DNA of 64,000 bases from contig NZ_MOBR01000015.1 in NCBI RefSeq assembly GCF_003732705.1, forward strand, positions 248,001 through 312,000, given 5' to 3'. The DNA comes from Pseudomonas frederiksbergensis. GTDB lineage: Bacteria; Pseudomonadota; Gammaproteobacteria; Pseudomonadales; Pseudomonadaceae. Shown here piece after piece: positions 17,466 through 25,807 of this stretch (positions are counted from its first letter, which is position 1; the number at the start of each line of letters is the position of its first letter). A program made the position numbers and the translations under genes. The notes beneath the pieces were generated by a model that did not search any database, had not been told where the DNA came from, and was given only the letters and a program-made list of their open reading frames with translations.

Positions 17466-18355
17466 AACGCAATCCTCTCGTCGAGCAACGTACGCAAGGT
17501 GTCGAAGCCTTTCTTGGCGTAAACATAACTCGGTGCCACGGCGGGGTCCTGCTCGGCCTCGACCACCAGCCAGCCGTGGTAATCAGCGGCCAGCAACACG
17601 TCGAGCAAGGCGCCGAAGTCGATATCGCCATCCCCCGGCACGGTGAAGGTGCCGTTGATGATGCAATCCGGGAAGCTCCACAGGTGGTTGCGCGCCAGTT
17701 GCACCACCGGTTTGCGCACATCCTTGAAATGCACGTGGCAGATGCGTTCGATGTGTTTGCGCAGCACCTGTAAGGGTTCGCCGCCGCCCATGTAGCAGTG
17801 GCCCGAATCAAACAGCAGGCCGACTTCGCTGCCGGTCAGGGCCATCAACTTGTCGATGTCCGCCGGGGATTCGATGTAGGCGCCCATGTGGTGGTGATAC
17901 GCCAGGCGCACGCCTTGGGACAGGGTGAAACGCGCCAGTTCGGTGAGCTTGTCAGCGTATTCCTGCCACGCTTGTTCGGTGTGGAAACGCGGGCGCTCGA
18001 CCAGTGGAATGCGCTGGCCCTGGATCGAGTCCGCGACTTCGCCGTAGACCAGCACCGTGGCGCCGTTCTTCGCCAGCAGCTCGACATGGCTGCCGATGGC
18101 GTCGATTTCCTCGGCCACCGAACGGCGGGCCAAACGGCTGGAATACCAGCCGGAGACCAACGCCAGATCGTAAGGCCGCAGCACGTCACCGACGCCTTTG
18201 GCATCCTTGGGGAATTTGCCGTTGAGTTCAAAACCTTCGTAACCGATGTCCTTGCCTTCGCTCAGCGCAGTGCTCAGCGGCGTCTCGCCACCGAGGGACG
18301 GCAAATCGTCGTTGCTCCAGGAGATCGGGTTGATGCCAATTCGAATAGCGGGCAT
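17462..18355 (-). CDS. iolE: inosose dehydratase (myo-inosose-2 dehydratase)
   Basis: A 297-aa TIM-barrel metalloenzyme that removes water from 2-keto-myo-inositol to give the trihydroxycyclohexane-dione used by IolD. Typical blocks are IRIGINPISWSNDDLPSLGG at the N-terminus, LAYHHHMGAYIES in the middle, LLFDSGHCYMGGG and CHVHFKDVR for the metal site, and WLVVEAEQDP near the end. Start: ATG 18355, with AAGG about nine bases upstream. It overlaps iolB by four bases and follows iolC after a REPIN-containing gap. Confidence 0.94.
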   Translation of the reverse strand: MPAIRIGINPISWSNDDLPSLGGETPLSTALSEGKDIGYEGFELNGKFPKDAKGVGDVLRPYDLALVSGWYSSRLARRSVAEEIDAIGSHVELLAKNGATVLVYGEVADSIQGQRIPLVERPRFHTEQAWQEYADKLTELARFTLSQGVRLAYHHHMGAYIESPADIDKLMALTGSEVGLLFDSGHCYMGGGEPLQVLRKHIERICHVHFKDVRKPVVQLARNHLWSFPDCIINGTFTVPGDGDIDFGALLDVLLAADYHGWLVVEAEQDPAVAPSYVYAKKGFDTLRTLLDERIAL

Positions 18356-18402
18356 GGCTGCACCTTTTATTGTTGTCCAAATGAGATCTCTGCAAACCGG
18401 CC

Positions 18403-18478
18403 CTGTAGGAGCAAAGCTTGCTCGCGATGCTTTTAGAGTTCTTGAGGGCCCCATCGCGGGCAAGCCTTGCTCCTACAG
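18403..18478. repeat. REPIN (gtaggagcaaagcttgctcgcg type)
   Basis: The arms ctgtaggagcaaagcttgct and gcaagccttgctcctacag are in inverted order with a short core. It lies between iolC and iolE inside the operon. Confidence 0.85.
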
Positions 18479-18490
18479 GTATTCGGCGCT

Positions 18491-20428
18491 TCAGGCGCGG
18501 GCGCTCCGCCAGGCATCGATCAATTCGACAAACGTCCCCTGCACCTGACGGATCAACGTTTCGTCGTCGATTTCCCCGGCCATCCACGCCCGGCTCGGTT
18601 CCTGGAAAATCGTGCGTCCCACGGCAAACCCACGACAGGTCTGGCTCTGACTGGCCTGTTGAAAGCCTTCAGCCAACGCCGCCGCCGGGGCATTCAGGCC
18701 TAGCAATACGACCCCTCGGCAGTACGGATCACGTTCCTGAATCAACTCATCCAGCTGTTTCCATTCCTCGGCACTCTGCGCTTCGATCTTCCACCACGCA
18801 GGGTAGATGCCCAGGTTGTAGAGGCGTTTCAGCGCGCGATAGAGCACGTCCGGATGGGTCGATGGGTGATCCTTGGGCGGGATGATTTCCAGTAGCAGTT
18901 CATGCCCGCTGACCTGGGACGCCTGGTACAAACCCTTGATCTGCGCTTCCTGTTCCAGGCGCAGCAGCGGCTCGTCATCCGGGTGAAATTGCACCAGACA
19001 CTTGATGATTTGTTCCTGCGGCCAGGCAATCAAATTGCTGCCAATCGAGCGCCCGTGTTCGAAGGCCAGTGGCCGCGAACCCTGCACTTCCACCGGCCGC
19101 GCCACCCACCAGCCGCGACCGGTGGCGGCGTTCAGCGAATCCTGGCCGAAGCGTTGATCGGCCAACAGCCCGACATCGGCTTCGATGCCTTGCGTACGCA
19201 AATCCGCTTCGACCCGTTCAACAGCTTTAATAAAGAGTTGCTTCAGTTCGCAAATCGCACTCAGCTCACGTCCGCCCTTGTGCGCCAGTTCCACCAATTG
19301 CCCACGGTGATCGAAGGCAAAGATGAACAGTTGCTTCCACTGTTTGCGCGGCACGCTGACCTGATGCAGGCGTTGCAGCGTGACGTCCTGATCTGGCCGG
19401 GTGATCGGCACCGGGCTGTTGAATAGATAGTCGAGTTCGGCGCGAGTCGGCATCGCCGGGGCGCAAGCGTGGCGCGACACCACCAGCCCGCCGCAAGCAT
19501 TGGCCAACTGGCAGCAACGCTCGTCGCTGGCGTCCTCCAGCCACCCGGCGAGGAAGCCCGACATAAAGGCATCGCCGGCGCCCAGCACGTTGAGCACTTC
19601 AACCCGTACGCCGGGGTAAATCGCGCCGTCTTCAAGGCGTACCGGAATCACCCCGTGAATCACCGTGCAACCTTGTGGGCCGAGCTTGACCACCAACGTC
19701 GCGTCACTCAAACGTCGAACGTTACGCAGTGCCGTGAGCAAATCCTCGGAACCACCGGCAATCAAAAACTCTTCTTCAGTGCCGACGATCAGGTCAAAAC
19801 GCGGGAGGATTTTCTGCACGTGCTGGCTGACATTCTGGTCGGCGACGAAACGGGTTTCACCGTCCGCCTTGCCCGCCAAGCCCCATAGTACCGGGCGATA
19901 GTCGATGTCCAGAATGCGTTTGACGTTGTGCTTCTCGGCATAGTCCAGCGCCTGGATGCTCGCCTTGTACACGCCGTCGGTGGAGAAATGGGTGCCGGTG
20001 ATCAGCAAGGCTTTGCTGGAGGCAATAAAGGCTTCGTTGACGTCTTCGGCCCGCAGCGCCATGTCGGCGCAGTTTTCGCGGTAGAACACCAGCGGGAAGG
20101 TTTCGCGGTCCTTGAGACCCAGCAGGACCATGGCGGTCAGGCGTTCCGGATCGACCTTGATGCCGCTGACGTCACAGCCTTCGCGGGCCAGGGATTCAAG
20201 CAGGAAGCGGCCCATGTGGTCGTCCCCTACCCGGCTCAACATCGCCGACTTGAGGCCCAGGCGTGCAGTGCCGAACGCGATGTTGGCGGAGGATCCACCG
20301 AGGTATTTGGCGAAGCTTGAAACATCTTCCAACCGCGCGCCGACTTGCTGCGCGTAGAGGTCGACGCCAAGGCGCCCCAGGCAAATCAGATCCAATTGAC
20401 GCCCACTGGCAAAACGAGTCTGGCCCAT
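18491..20428 (-). CDS. iolC: two-domain 5-dehydro-2-deoxygluconokinase / DUF2090 (putative aldolase)
   Basis: A 645-aa fusion. Residues 1 to about 340 are a PfkB/ribokinase-family kinase (YLGGSSANIAFGTARLG; anion hole and catalytic Asp in LNVLGAGDAF, Asp at about 286). It phosphorylates 2-deoxy-5-keto-gluconate. The remaining 300 residues are DUF2090, a TIM-barrel domain related to class I-type aldolases (LFIFAFDHRGQLVEL, GLLADQRFG, LLEIIPPKDHPS, CRGVVLLGLN). No separate iolJ aldolase is present, so this domain probably splits the phosphorylated product into DHAP and malonate semialdehyde. AGGAG is five bases before the ATG. First gene of the operon, divergent from iolR. Confidence 0.92.
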   Translation of the reverse strand: MGQTRFASGRQLDLICLGRLGVDLYAQQVGARLEDVSSFAKYLGGSSANIAFGTARLGLKSAMLSRVGDDHMGRFLLESLAREGCDVSGIKVDPERLTAMVLLGLKDRETFPLVFYRENCADMALRAEDVNEAFIASSKALLITGTHFSTDGVYKASIQALDYAEKHNVKRILDIDYRPVLWGLAGKADGETRFVADQNVSQHVQKILPRFDLIVGTEEEFLIAGGSEDLLTALRNVRRLSDATLVVKLGPQGCTVIHGVIPVRLEDGAIYPGVRVEVLNVLGAGDAFMSGFLAGWLEDASDERCCQLANACGGLVVSRHACAPAMPTRAELDYLFNSPVPITRPDQDVTLQRLHQVSVPRKQWKQLFIFAFDHRGQLVELAHKGGRELSAICELKQLFIKAVERVEADLRTQGIEADVGLLADQRFGQDSLNAATGRGWWVARPVEVQGSRPLAFEHGRSIGSNLIAWPQEQIIKCLVQFHPDDEPLLRLEQEAQIKGLYQASQVSGHELLLEIIPPKDHPSTHPDVLYRALKRLYNLGIYPAWWKIEAQSAEEWKQLDELIQERDPYCRGVVLLGLNAPAAALAEGFQQASQSQTCRGFAVGRTIFQEPSRAWMAGEIDDETLIRQVQGTFVELIDAWRSARA

Positions 20429-20552
20429 GCTGGCTCCTGTTATTTTTATCAGCCTGCGTTCGGGACGATGGCCGTGCCGAACACTCTTGGTGGATGCAGA
20501 CTAAAACGACCGGGACCGAACAATCAATATTTATTCTATATATTTTTTACGT

Positions 20553-20566
20553 GGAATATTTTTTCC
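20553..20566. promoter_or_regulatory. candidate IolR operator in the iolC-iolR divergent region
   Basis: GGAATATTTTTTCC is an exact GGAA-N6-TTCC palindrome in a very AT-rich island (about 20520-20575) within the 311-bp gap between the divergent iolC and iolR starts. It is 125 bp from the iolC ATG and 174 bp from the iolR ATG, so one site could control both. The rest of the gap shows no gene. Confidence 0.6.
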
Positions 20567-20739
20567 AATAAACTCCGGTACGAGCGTTCCAGAGCGCAGT
20601 GCATCGTTTCAGCAGCGTGTGTGCCGACGGCATGCTCAAGATTTTATTCCGGCCTACCCTGTAGACTGCGCACAGCCAACCTATTGTCAGGGGATGACCG
20701 ATTCGTCATTCCTATAAGAACAAGCCAGAAGGATTTCCT

Positions 20740-21660
20740 ATGTCCCGCACCGATCAGCCGGCCACGACCGAGAGCCCGCCCGAGAGCGACCTCCAGAGCC
20801 CACCGATCAATGCCGAGCGTTTGCTGCAGCTGATCACCAACGAATACGAAAGCCTGCCGCGCCAGCTCAAACGCATCGCCACCTACATGAGCCAGCAAAG
20901 CGACCGAATCATGGTCGATCGCATCAGCGACATCGCCCGTGAATGCGAAGTGCACCCGTCGGCCATCGTGCGATTCTCCCAGCGCTTCGGTTTCAGCGGT
21001 TTCAGCGAAATGCAGGCGTTGTTCCGCGAGGCGTACACGCACAAAACCACGCCGGTGCAGAACTACCAGCAGCGCATCCGCAGCATGATCGCCAACAAGT
21101 CGCAGAAGGCCAGCGGCGGCGACCTCGCGCGCGAGTGCATCGACGCCACGCTGTCGGGCATCGAACGCTTGGGCATGGAGCTCGACGATGTGGCCTTCGA
21201 CAAGGCCGTCGATCTGGTGGTAAATGCCGACAACATCTATGTCGTCGGGGTGCGCCGTTCATTCGCCGTCGCCGACTATCTCGTCTACAACCTGCAACAC
21301 ACCAACAAGCGTATTCACCTGGTTTCCGGTCTCGGCGGCAGCTACCGCGAGCAGATGCGCAGCGTGCGCGCCAATGATCTGGTGATCGCCATCAGCTTCA
21401 CGCCCTACGGCAAGGAAACCCAGCACTGCCTGCGTATCGCCCAGCACCATCAGGCGAAAACGTTGATCATCACTGACAGCAATTTATCGCCGCTGGCCAA
21501 GCGCGCGAGCACGGTGTTGCTGGTGAATGAAGGGAGTTCGTTTGCGTTCCGGTCGTTGAGTGCGACGTTGTGCTTGTGTCAGGCGTTGTTTATTGCGGTG
21601 GCGTATCGGTTGGAATTGAAGGTGGATGAGATTCATGAGCAGGTGGGGTTTGAGGACTGA
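20740..21660 (+). CDS. iolR: RpiR-family repressor of inositol catabolism
   Basis: A 306-aa MurR/RpiR regulator. The N-terminal HTH_6 domain (about residues 28-100) contains DIARECEVHPSAIVRFSQRF. The C-terminal SIS domain (about 150-290) has the sugar-phosphate-binding pattern NIYVVGVRRSFAVADYL and DLVIAISFTPYGKET. In alpha-proteobacteria and pseudomonads, RpiR-type IolR represses iol genes until an inositol-derived phosphorylated intermediate is made. It is divergent from iolC with a matching palindrome between them. AGAAGGA is six bases before the ATG. It is unrelated to the DeoR-type IolR of Bacillus. Confidence 0.88.
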   Translation: MSRTDQPATTESPPESDLQSPPINAERLLQLITNEYESLPRQLKRIATYMSQQSDRIMVDRISDIARECEVHPSAIVRFSQRFGFSGFSEMQALFREAYTHKTTPVQNYQQRIRSMIANKSQKASGGDLARECIDATLSGIERLGMELDDVAFDKAVDLVVNADNIYVVGVRRSFAVADYLVYNLQHTNKRIHLVSGLGGSYREQMRSVRANDLVIAISFTPYGKETQHCLRIAQHHQAKTLIITDSNLSPLAKRASTVLLVNEGSSFAFRSLSATLCLCQALFIAVAYRLELKVDEIHEQVGFED

Positions 21661-21687
21661 CATCAAAGCGTTTACAGGAGAACGTTG

Positions 21688-22299
21688 ATGAAGCTGATCG
21701 GCATGCTGGACTCGCCCTATGTGCGTCGGGCGGCTATTTCCGCCCGGTTGTTGGGCATCGACCTGGAACATGAATCGGTGTCGGTGTTCCGGCATTTCGA
21801 GCAGTTCCAGCAGATCAACCCGGTGGTCAAGGCGCCGACGCTGGTGCTGGATGACGGTGAGGTGTTGGTGGATTCGACGCTGATCATCGACTACCTGGAA
21901 GCGCTTGCCGGCCCGTCGAAGAGTTTGATGCCGAGTGATCTGAAACAGCGTCTGCGTTCGTTGCGGGTAATCGGGCTAGCGCTGGCGGCGTGTGAGAAGT
22001 CGGTGCAGCTTTACTACGAACGCAACCTGCGCCCGGCGGATATTCAGTATCAGCCTTGGGTTGAGCGGGTTGAAGGGCAACTCGCTGCGGCCTATTCGGC
22101 GCTGGAGCGGGAGCTGTCGAAGCAACCGCTGTTGAGTGATTCCGAGATTGCCCAGGACGGCATTACCGTCGCCGTCGCCTGGAGCTTCACCAACCTCGTG
22201 GTCCCGGATCAGGTCGATGCCGAGCGCTTCCCGCACATTGCTCAATTCACCGCGCAGGCAGAAAAGCTTGAGGCATTCGTCGCTACCCCGATAACCTGA
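21688..22299 (+). CDS. glutathione S-transferase family protein
   Basis: A 203-aa protein with an N-terminal thioredoxin-like GST domain (MKLIGMLDSPYVRRAAISAR; cis-Pro region VKAPTLVLDDGEVLVDSTLI with the Ser-Asp-Thr type glutathione contacts) and an all-helical C-terminal domain. Tyr/Ser chemistry is likely, but the substrate is unknown. ATG 21688 has AGGAG nine bases upstream; the alternative TTG is one codon earlier. It starts 27 bp after iolR and may be read through from it, but it is probably unrelated to inositol. Confidence 0.85.
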   Translation: MKLIGMLDSPYVRRAAISARLLGIDLEHESVSVFRHFEQFQQINPVVKAPTLVLDDGEVLVDSTLIIDYLEALAGPSKSLMPSDLKQRLRSLRVIGLALAACEKSVQLYYERNLRPADIQYQPWVERVEGQLAAAYSALERELSKQPLLSDSEIAQDGITVAVAWSFTNLVVPDQVDAERFPHIAQFTAQAEKLEAFVATPIT

Positions 22300-22324
22300 G
22301 CCGCCCTTCTCCACGGATTCGCCC

Positions 22325-23428
22325 ATGACTGCCGCTGAAACCTCTGCCCCGGCGCTGAAGGAAATCTTCAACGCCGAGCGCCTCAAGCACATCGCGAAAG
22401 AGATGACGGCGGTTTACCCGGCGTTCAATGCCAAAGCCTTTCTCAAAATGGCCAATGATGGCTTGGCCGAACTGTCGATCATGCAGCGCATGGCGCGGGT
22501 CAGTGAGTGCCTGCATGCGGTGTTGCCGCTGGGGTATGAAGAATCCCTCGACGTACTGCGCGCCCTCGCCCCGCGTCTGAACAGCGGGTTTGTCAGCATC
22601 TCGCTGCCGAATTACGTGGCGATGTATGGCGCCCATGACTTTGAGCAGTCGATGGAAGCGCTCAAGTTTTTCACCTCATTCGGCTCCTCTGAATTCGCGA
22701 TCAGGCATTTTCTGCGCAGCGATCTTGAGCGGTCACTGGCGCTGATGCAGGTGTGGTCGCTGGATGACAGCGAACACGTCCGGCGTCTGGCCAGCGAAGG
22801 CAGCCGCCCACGTTTGCCGTGGTCGTTTCGCCTGGAACCGATTCAGGCTGATCCGACACTGGCCGCAAAGATTCTGGATAACCTCAAGGCTGATGAAAGC
22901 CTGTACGTGCGCAAATCCGTGGCTAACCATCTCAATGACATCACCAAGGATCATCCGGAGTGGGTGCTGGACTTGATTGAAGGTTGGGCGCTGGAGAACA
23001 AGCACACCGCGTGGATTGCCAAACATGCGTTGCGCAGTTTGATCAAACAGGGGAATCAGCGGGCGTTGGCGGTGATTGGGGCTGGCGGGAAGCCTGAGGT
23101 GGAGATCATCGATGTGAAAGTGGAACCGAAGGTTATTTGGCTGGGGGAGAAAATCACGCTCTCTTTTACTGTGAAATCCACAGTCCCGGACAGTCAGCGG
23201 CTGGTGATCGACTATGCGATTGATTACGTCAAAGCCAACGGCAGCACTTCCGCGAAAGTGTTCAAGCTCAAGGCATTGACGTTGCCCGGCCATGCCAGCG
23301 AATTGGTCAGCCGTGGGCAGCAGATCAAGGAGCTCACCACACGCCGGCATTACGCGGGCGAGCATGCCGTGCACATCATGGTGAATGGCGAACGGCTGGC
23401 CAGTACCTCATTTGAAATACTCCCCTGA
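22325..23428 (+). CDS. alkC: AlkC-type DNA glycosylase with Ig-like C-terminal domain
   Basis: A 367-aa member of the AlkC/AlkD HEAT-like-repeat DNA glycosylases, which excise alkylated bases such as 3-methyladenine without base flipping. Residues 1 to about 265 are helical repeats (IMQRMARVSECLHAVLPLGY, SLYVRKSVANHLNDITKDHP, HTAWIAKHALRSLIKQGNQ). The last 95 residues form a beta-sandwich (IIDVKVEPKVIWLGEKITLS, HAVHIMVNGERLASTSFEIL), the Ig-like domain known in the Pseudomonas AlkC subfamily. It starts 25 bp after the GST gene, probably co-transcribed. REP elements follow. Confidence 0.85.
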   Translation: MTAAETSAPALKEIFNAERLKHIAKEMTAVYPAFNAKAFLKMANDGLAELSIMQRMARVSECLHAVLPLGYEESLDVLRALAPRLNSGFVSISLPNYVAMYGAHDFEQSMEALKFFTSFGSSEFAIRHFLRSDLERSLALMQVWSLDDSEHVRRLASEGSRPRLPWSFRLEPIQADPTLAAKILDNLKADESLYVRKSVANHLNDITKDHPEWVLDLIEGWALENKHTAWIAKHALRSLIKQGNQRALAVIGAGGKPEVEIIDVKVEPKVIWLGEKITLSFTVKSTVPDSQRLVIDYAIDYVKANGSTSAKVFKLKALTLPGHASELVSRGQQIKELTTRRHYAGEHAVHIMVNGERLASTSFEILP

Positions 23429-23537
23429 AATACGATCCCCGTAGGTGCTGCCTTCGGCAACTCCTACATTGACAAACGTAGGAGCGATGCTTGCCCGCGA
23501 AGAACGATAACGCAGTGTGTCAGGCCTGACGCCGTCA

Positions 23538-23621
23538 CTGTAGGAGCAAAGCTTGCTCGCGATGAACGATAACGCGGTGTGTCAGGCCTGACGCCATCGC
23601 TAGCAAGCTTCGCTCCTACAG
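23538..23621. repeat. REPIN (gtaggagcaaagcttgctcgcg type), with a lone REP just upstream
   Basis: The arms ctgtaggagcaaagcttgct and agcaagcttcgctcctacag bracket a core with cggtgtgtcaggcctgacgcc. A single REP half (cgtaggagcgatgcttgccc) lies at about 23477. This REPIN and the DUF6124 gene after it are repeated as a block at 25708-26095. Confidence 0.82.
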
Positions 23622-23631
23622 GGCCGGGTGA

Positions 23632-23937
23632 TTAGCCGGGCTTGTGGTTATCCAGTATCCGATTGACCGCTAACTCTCCCATCACGAGCGACCGATGCAA
23701 CACCAGCATCGTATGGCGTCGCGGGCCGTCCGTGAGCTCTACGAGATCGTTGACCATCTTGCGGGCCGTTGATAACGATTCGTAGACCTCGACCAGCAAC
23801 GTTTCGTCATCCACCGCTGCGTCGATGGTGAAGAAGGTGCCGCAACTGCGGGGCGGTATCTGCGTTTTCGTCGCCCCGGGGTTGAGGTAGTAGTTGGGTG
23901 CGCGGTCTGCCGCTGACTGGTCAATACTGACCTCCAA
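23632..23937 (-). CDS. DUF6124 family protein, probably N-terminally truncated
   Basis: A 101-aa protein whose residues 17-101 closely match the intact paralogue at 25808-26176 (shared NPGATKTQIPPR, TIDAAVDDETLLVE, RRHTMLVLHRSL, LDNHKPG end). It lacks the paralogue's conserved N-terminal segment (KVTPNPPDTDP...) and the long leader in front of it. The only possible start is a TTG at 23937 with a poorly spaced AAGGGG. Homology stops at about 23930, where AT-rich DNA begins, so this is probably a broken copy that may not be expressed. The family is common in Pseudomonas; its function is unknown. Confidence 0.55.
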   Translation of the reverse strand: MEVSIDQSAADRAPNYYLNPGATKTQIPPRSCGTFFTIDAAVDDETLLVEVYESLSTARKMVNDLVELTDGPRRHTMLVLHRSLVMGELAVNRILDNHKPG

Positions 23938-24188
23938 GTCCCCTTGAGAAAATCGCAGCGTCCTTCAAATCCACCTTCAGGAAAAATGCATCGAAGACAG
24001 GTCACAAAGGACCGCTACGATTCCAATTGGTGGGTCGTGACATGCCCTGAATCCAAGACTGCTCCCACTCGCTTCTTCAATGATACGAAGCCGACGAAGG
24101 CTGTATGCTCGAACAGACTGGTTGCATGTCCAGCTTCTGGCATATAGCATCCGGCCAGTACAAAAGACTTTATTTTTTGGAAATAAAA

Positions 24189-25616
24189 ATGGCGTTATTA
24201 GATTTTTCAGAAATCCCTCCATCTAAATCTCCATCCTCAGATGTCAGTGCCTTTGAGAAATTTGCAAAAGACTTCTTTATTGCTATTTATGGTGCAGTAG
24301 TCGAAAAAACGGTTGGCCGCGGACCTGATGGCGGCGCAGATATTGTTATTCGAGTAGGCAATGAGCGCTGGCTTGTAAGTTGCAAAAACTACTCTAAAGG
24401 TTCCATTCCACGTGACGATGAAAAAGCACCCCTTGGAGATATGCAACAGTGGGGATGCCAGCAGTTTATCGGATTCTACAACCCCGAACCTTCGTCTGGT
24501 TTAGAGGCAAAGTTAAGGCAAACCAAAGAAAATAATCCGACATTCAAATGTCAGATATTTGACAACGAAGATATCGAACGTAATTTAATCGCGACTGCGT
24601 CTTCAGATGGATGGATGCTGGCCTTCCGCTGGCTCCCTAAAAGTTTCTCTAGAATTGCAACAACATTAGTACTCCCATTTTCCGAGTATAGTAAAGATCA
24701 CGTTGTTAATAGAGAAGGCTCGTCTCGAATAAATGGCATACCGACCACTATGCATTATCCAGCTGGCAATATTAAGGCAGCAGAAACTGCTACTGAAGAG
24801 CTGGTATCTTTTGCTAACGAACTGGCGACTGAAAGAGTATTTTCAACCATATTCATTGAACGTATAAAAGATTTTTGCCTAGTTGTTCCGTGCTCGTTTG
24901 TGCGCCCGTCCTTTATCCCTGACAATGAGGTTCGCTCTAGCGACTTGTTTCCAAGCTGGGACATTAAACTAATAAAAAATATTTGCTCAGCAAAAAATAG
25001 ATTTGGACTAAGGACGTTGAGCATTGTTTGGTCATTTTGGAATTTAAGGCTTGCTCAGGCCATTTATATCTACGGAAGAATCCTAATCGACAAGGGTGAG
25101 GATCTTTTAAGCGAATCGGATTCAACCACCATAGGCGATGTTGCTGACGCCGTGGAAAAATATGAAAAAGAAGGTGAGTACTCTCATCGCATAAAAGGCT
25201 TGCGAGAGGAACTATCGCTTGCCGAAATAGCTCTATCCGGTCGCACAGCGGAAAGAGGCTACTATGCTTCTCTGCTTTGTTTTTGCCCATCAGGATTGCA
25301 CGCAGCCATCTCCAAAGAATATGCCTTATCAAGCATCGCAGGAATATCTGGAGAGGAACATAAACTTAGAAAATCTATCAAAACACTGATTTTGCGATTT
25401 GACGAGGACGACAAAAAATATGTAGAAAATAAAGGCACAAACTTACTCGAACTACTTATCTCGGTTAACGTCATAGACGTACATTACATTGAAAAACTAG
25501 CACTAATAGATCCATCACTAAAATGCCTATCTATGCCTCATACCGAGACCTGGCGGCCGACAGGCTTAGCAAAAGACTCGATAGCTAATACGCTAGGGTT
25601 TTCATTGAATGAGTGA
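24189..25616 (+). CDS. AT-rich gene with Mrr-like restriction-endonuclease domain; candidate defence gene
   Basis: A 475-aa protein. Residues 18 to about 155 look like a PD-(D/E)xK nuclease fold: an N-terminal helix (SAFEKFAKDFFIAIYG), GRGPDGGAD with Asp51, then WLVSCKN with Ser64-Cys65-Lys66, so the usual Glu/Gln of the motif is Ser. The block QQFIGFYNPEPSSGLEAKL followed by IFDNEDIERNLI also occurs in nuclease modules of bacterial defence proteins, as far as I recall. The remaining 320 residues are mostly helical and unrecognised. Base composition is far lower in GC than the neighbours, which suggests recent transfer. It lies between two direct copies of a DUF6124 block. Start: ATG 24189 with weak GGA; single gene. 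Confidence 0.7.
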   Translation: MALLDFSEIPPSKSPSSDVSAFEKFAKDFFIAIYGAVVEKTVGRGPDGGADIVIRVGNERWLVSCKNYSKGSIPRDDEKAPLGDMQQWGCQQFIGFYNPEPSSGLEAKLRQTKENNPTFKCQIFDNEDIERNLIATASSDGWMLAFRWLPKSFSRIATTLVLPFSEYSKDHVVNREGSSRINGIPTTMHYPAGNIKAAETATEELVSFANELATERVFSTIFIERIKDFCLVVPCSFVRPSFIPDNEVRSSDLFPSWDIKLIKNICSAKNRFGLRTLSIVWSFWNLRLAQAIYIYGRILIDKGEDLLSESDSTTIGDVADAVEKYEKEGEYSHRIKGLREELSLAEIALSGRTAERGYYASLLCFCPSGLHAAISKEYALSSIAGISGEEHKLRKSIKTLILRFDEDDKKYVENKGTNLLELLISVNVIDVHYIEKLALIDPSLKCLSMPHTETWRPTGLAKDSIANTLGFSLNE

Positions 25617-25707
25617 AACGCAACTTTCATCCTAGATTCGTCGAAGTTCAGACTTTGCATTGCCTCCTTGAGGTGGAGAAGTCGGCCAGATGGATTTCAG
25701 ATTTCCC

Positions 25708-25791
25708 CTGCAGGAGCAAGGCTTGCCCGCAAACAACTATGACGCGGTGTGTCAGACCTGACGCCTTCGCGAGCAAGCTTTGCTCCTACAG
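25708..25791. repeat. REPIN preceding the second DUF6124 copy
   Basis: The arms ctgcaggagcaaggcttgcc and gcaagctttgctcctacag enclose a core with cggtgtgtcagacctgacgcc, the same core as 23538-23621. It is the left end of a direct repeat of roughly 390 bp (25708 to about 26095). Confidence 0.8.
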
Positions 25792-25807
25792 GGGATGTGC
25801 CTGGCTG

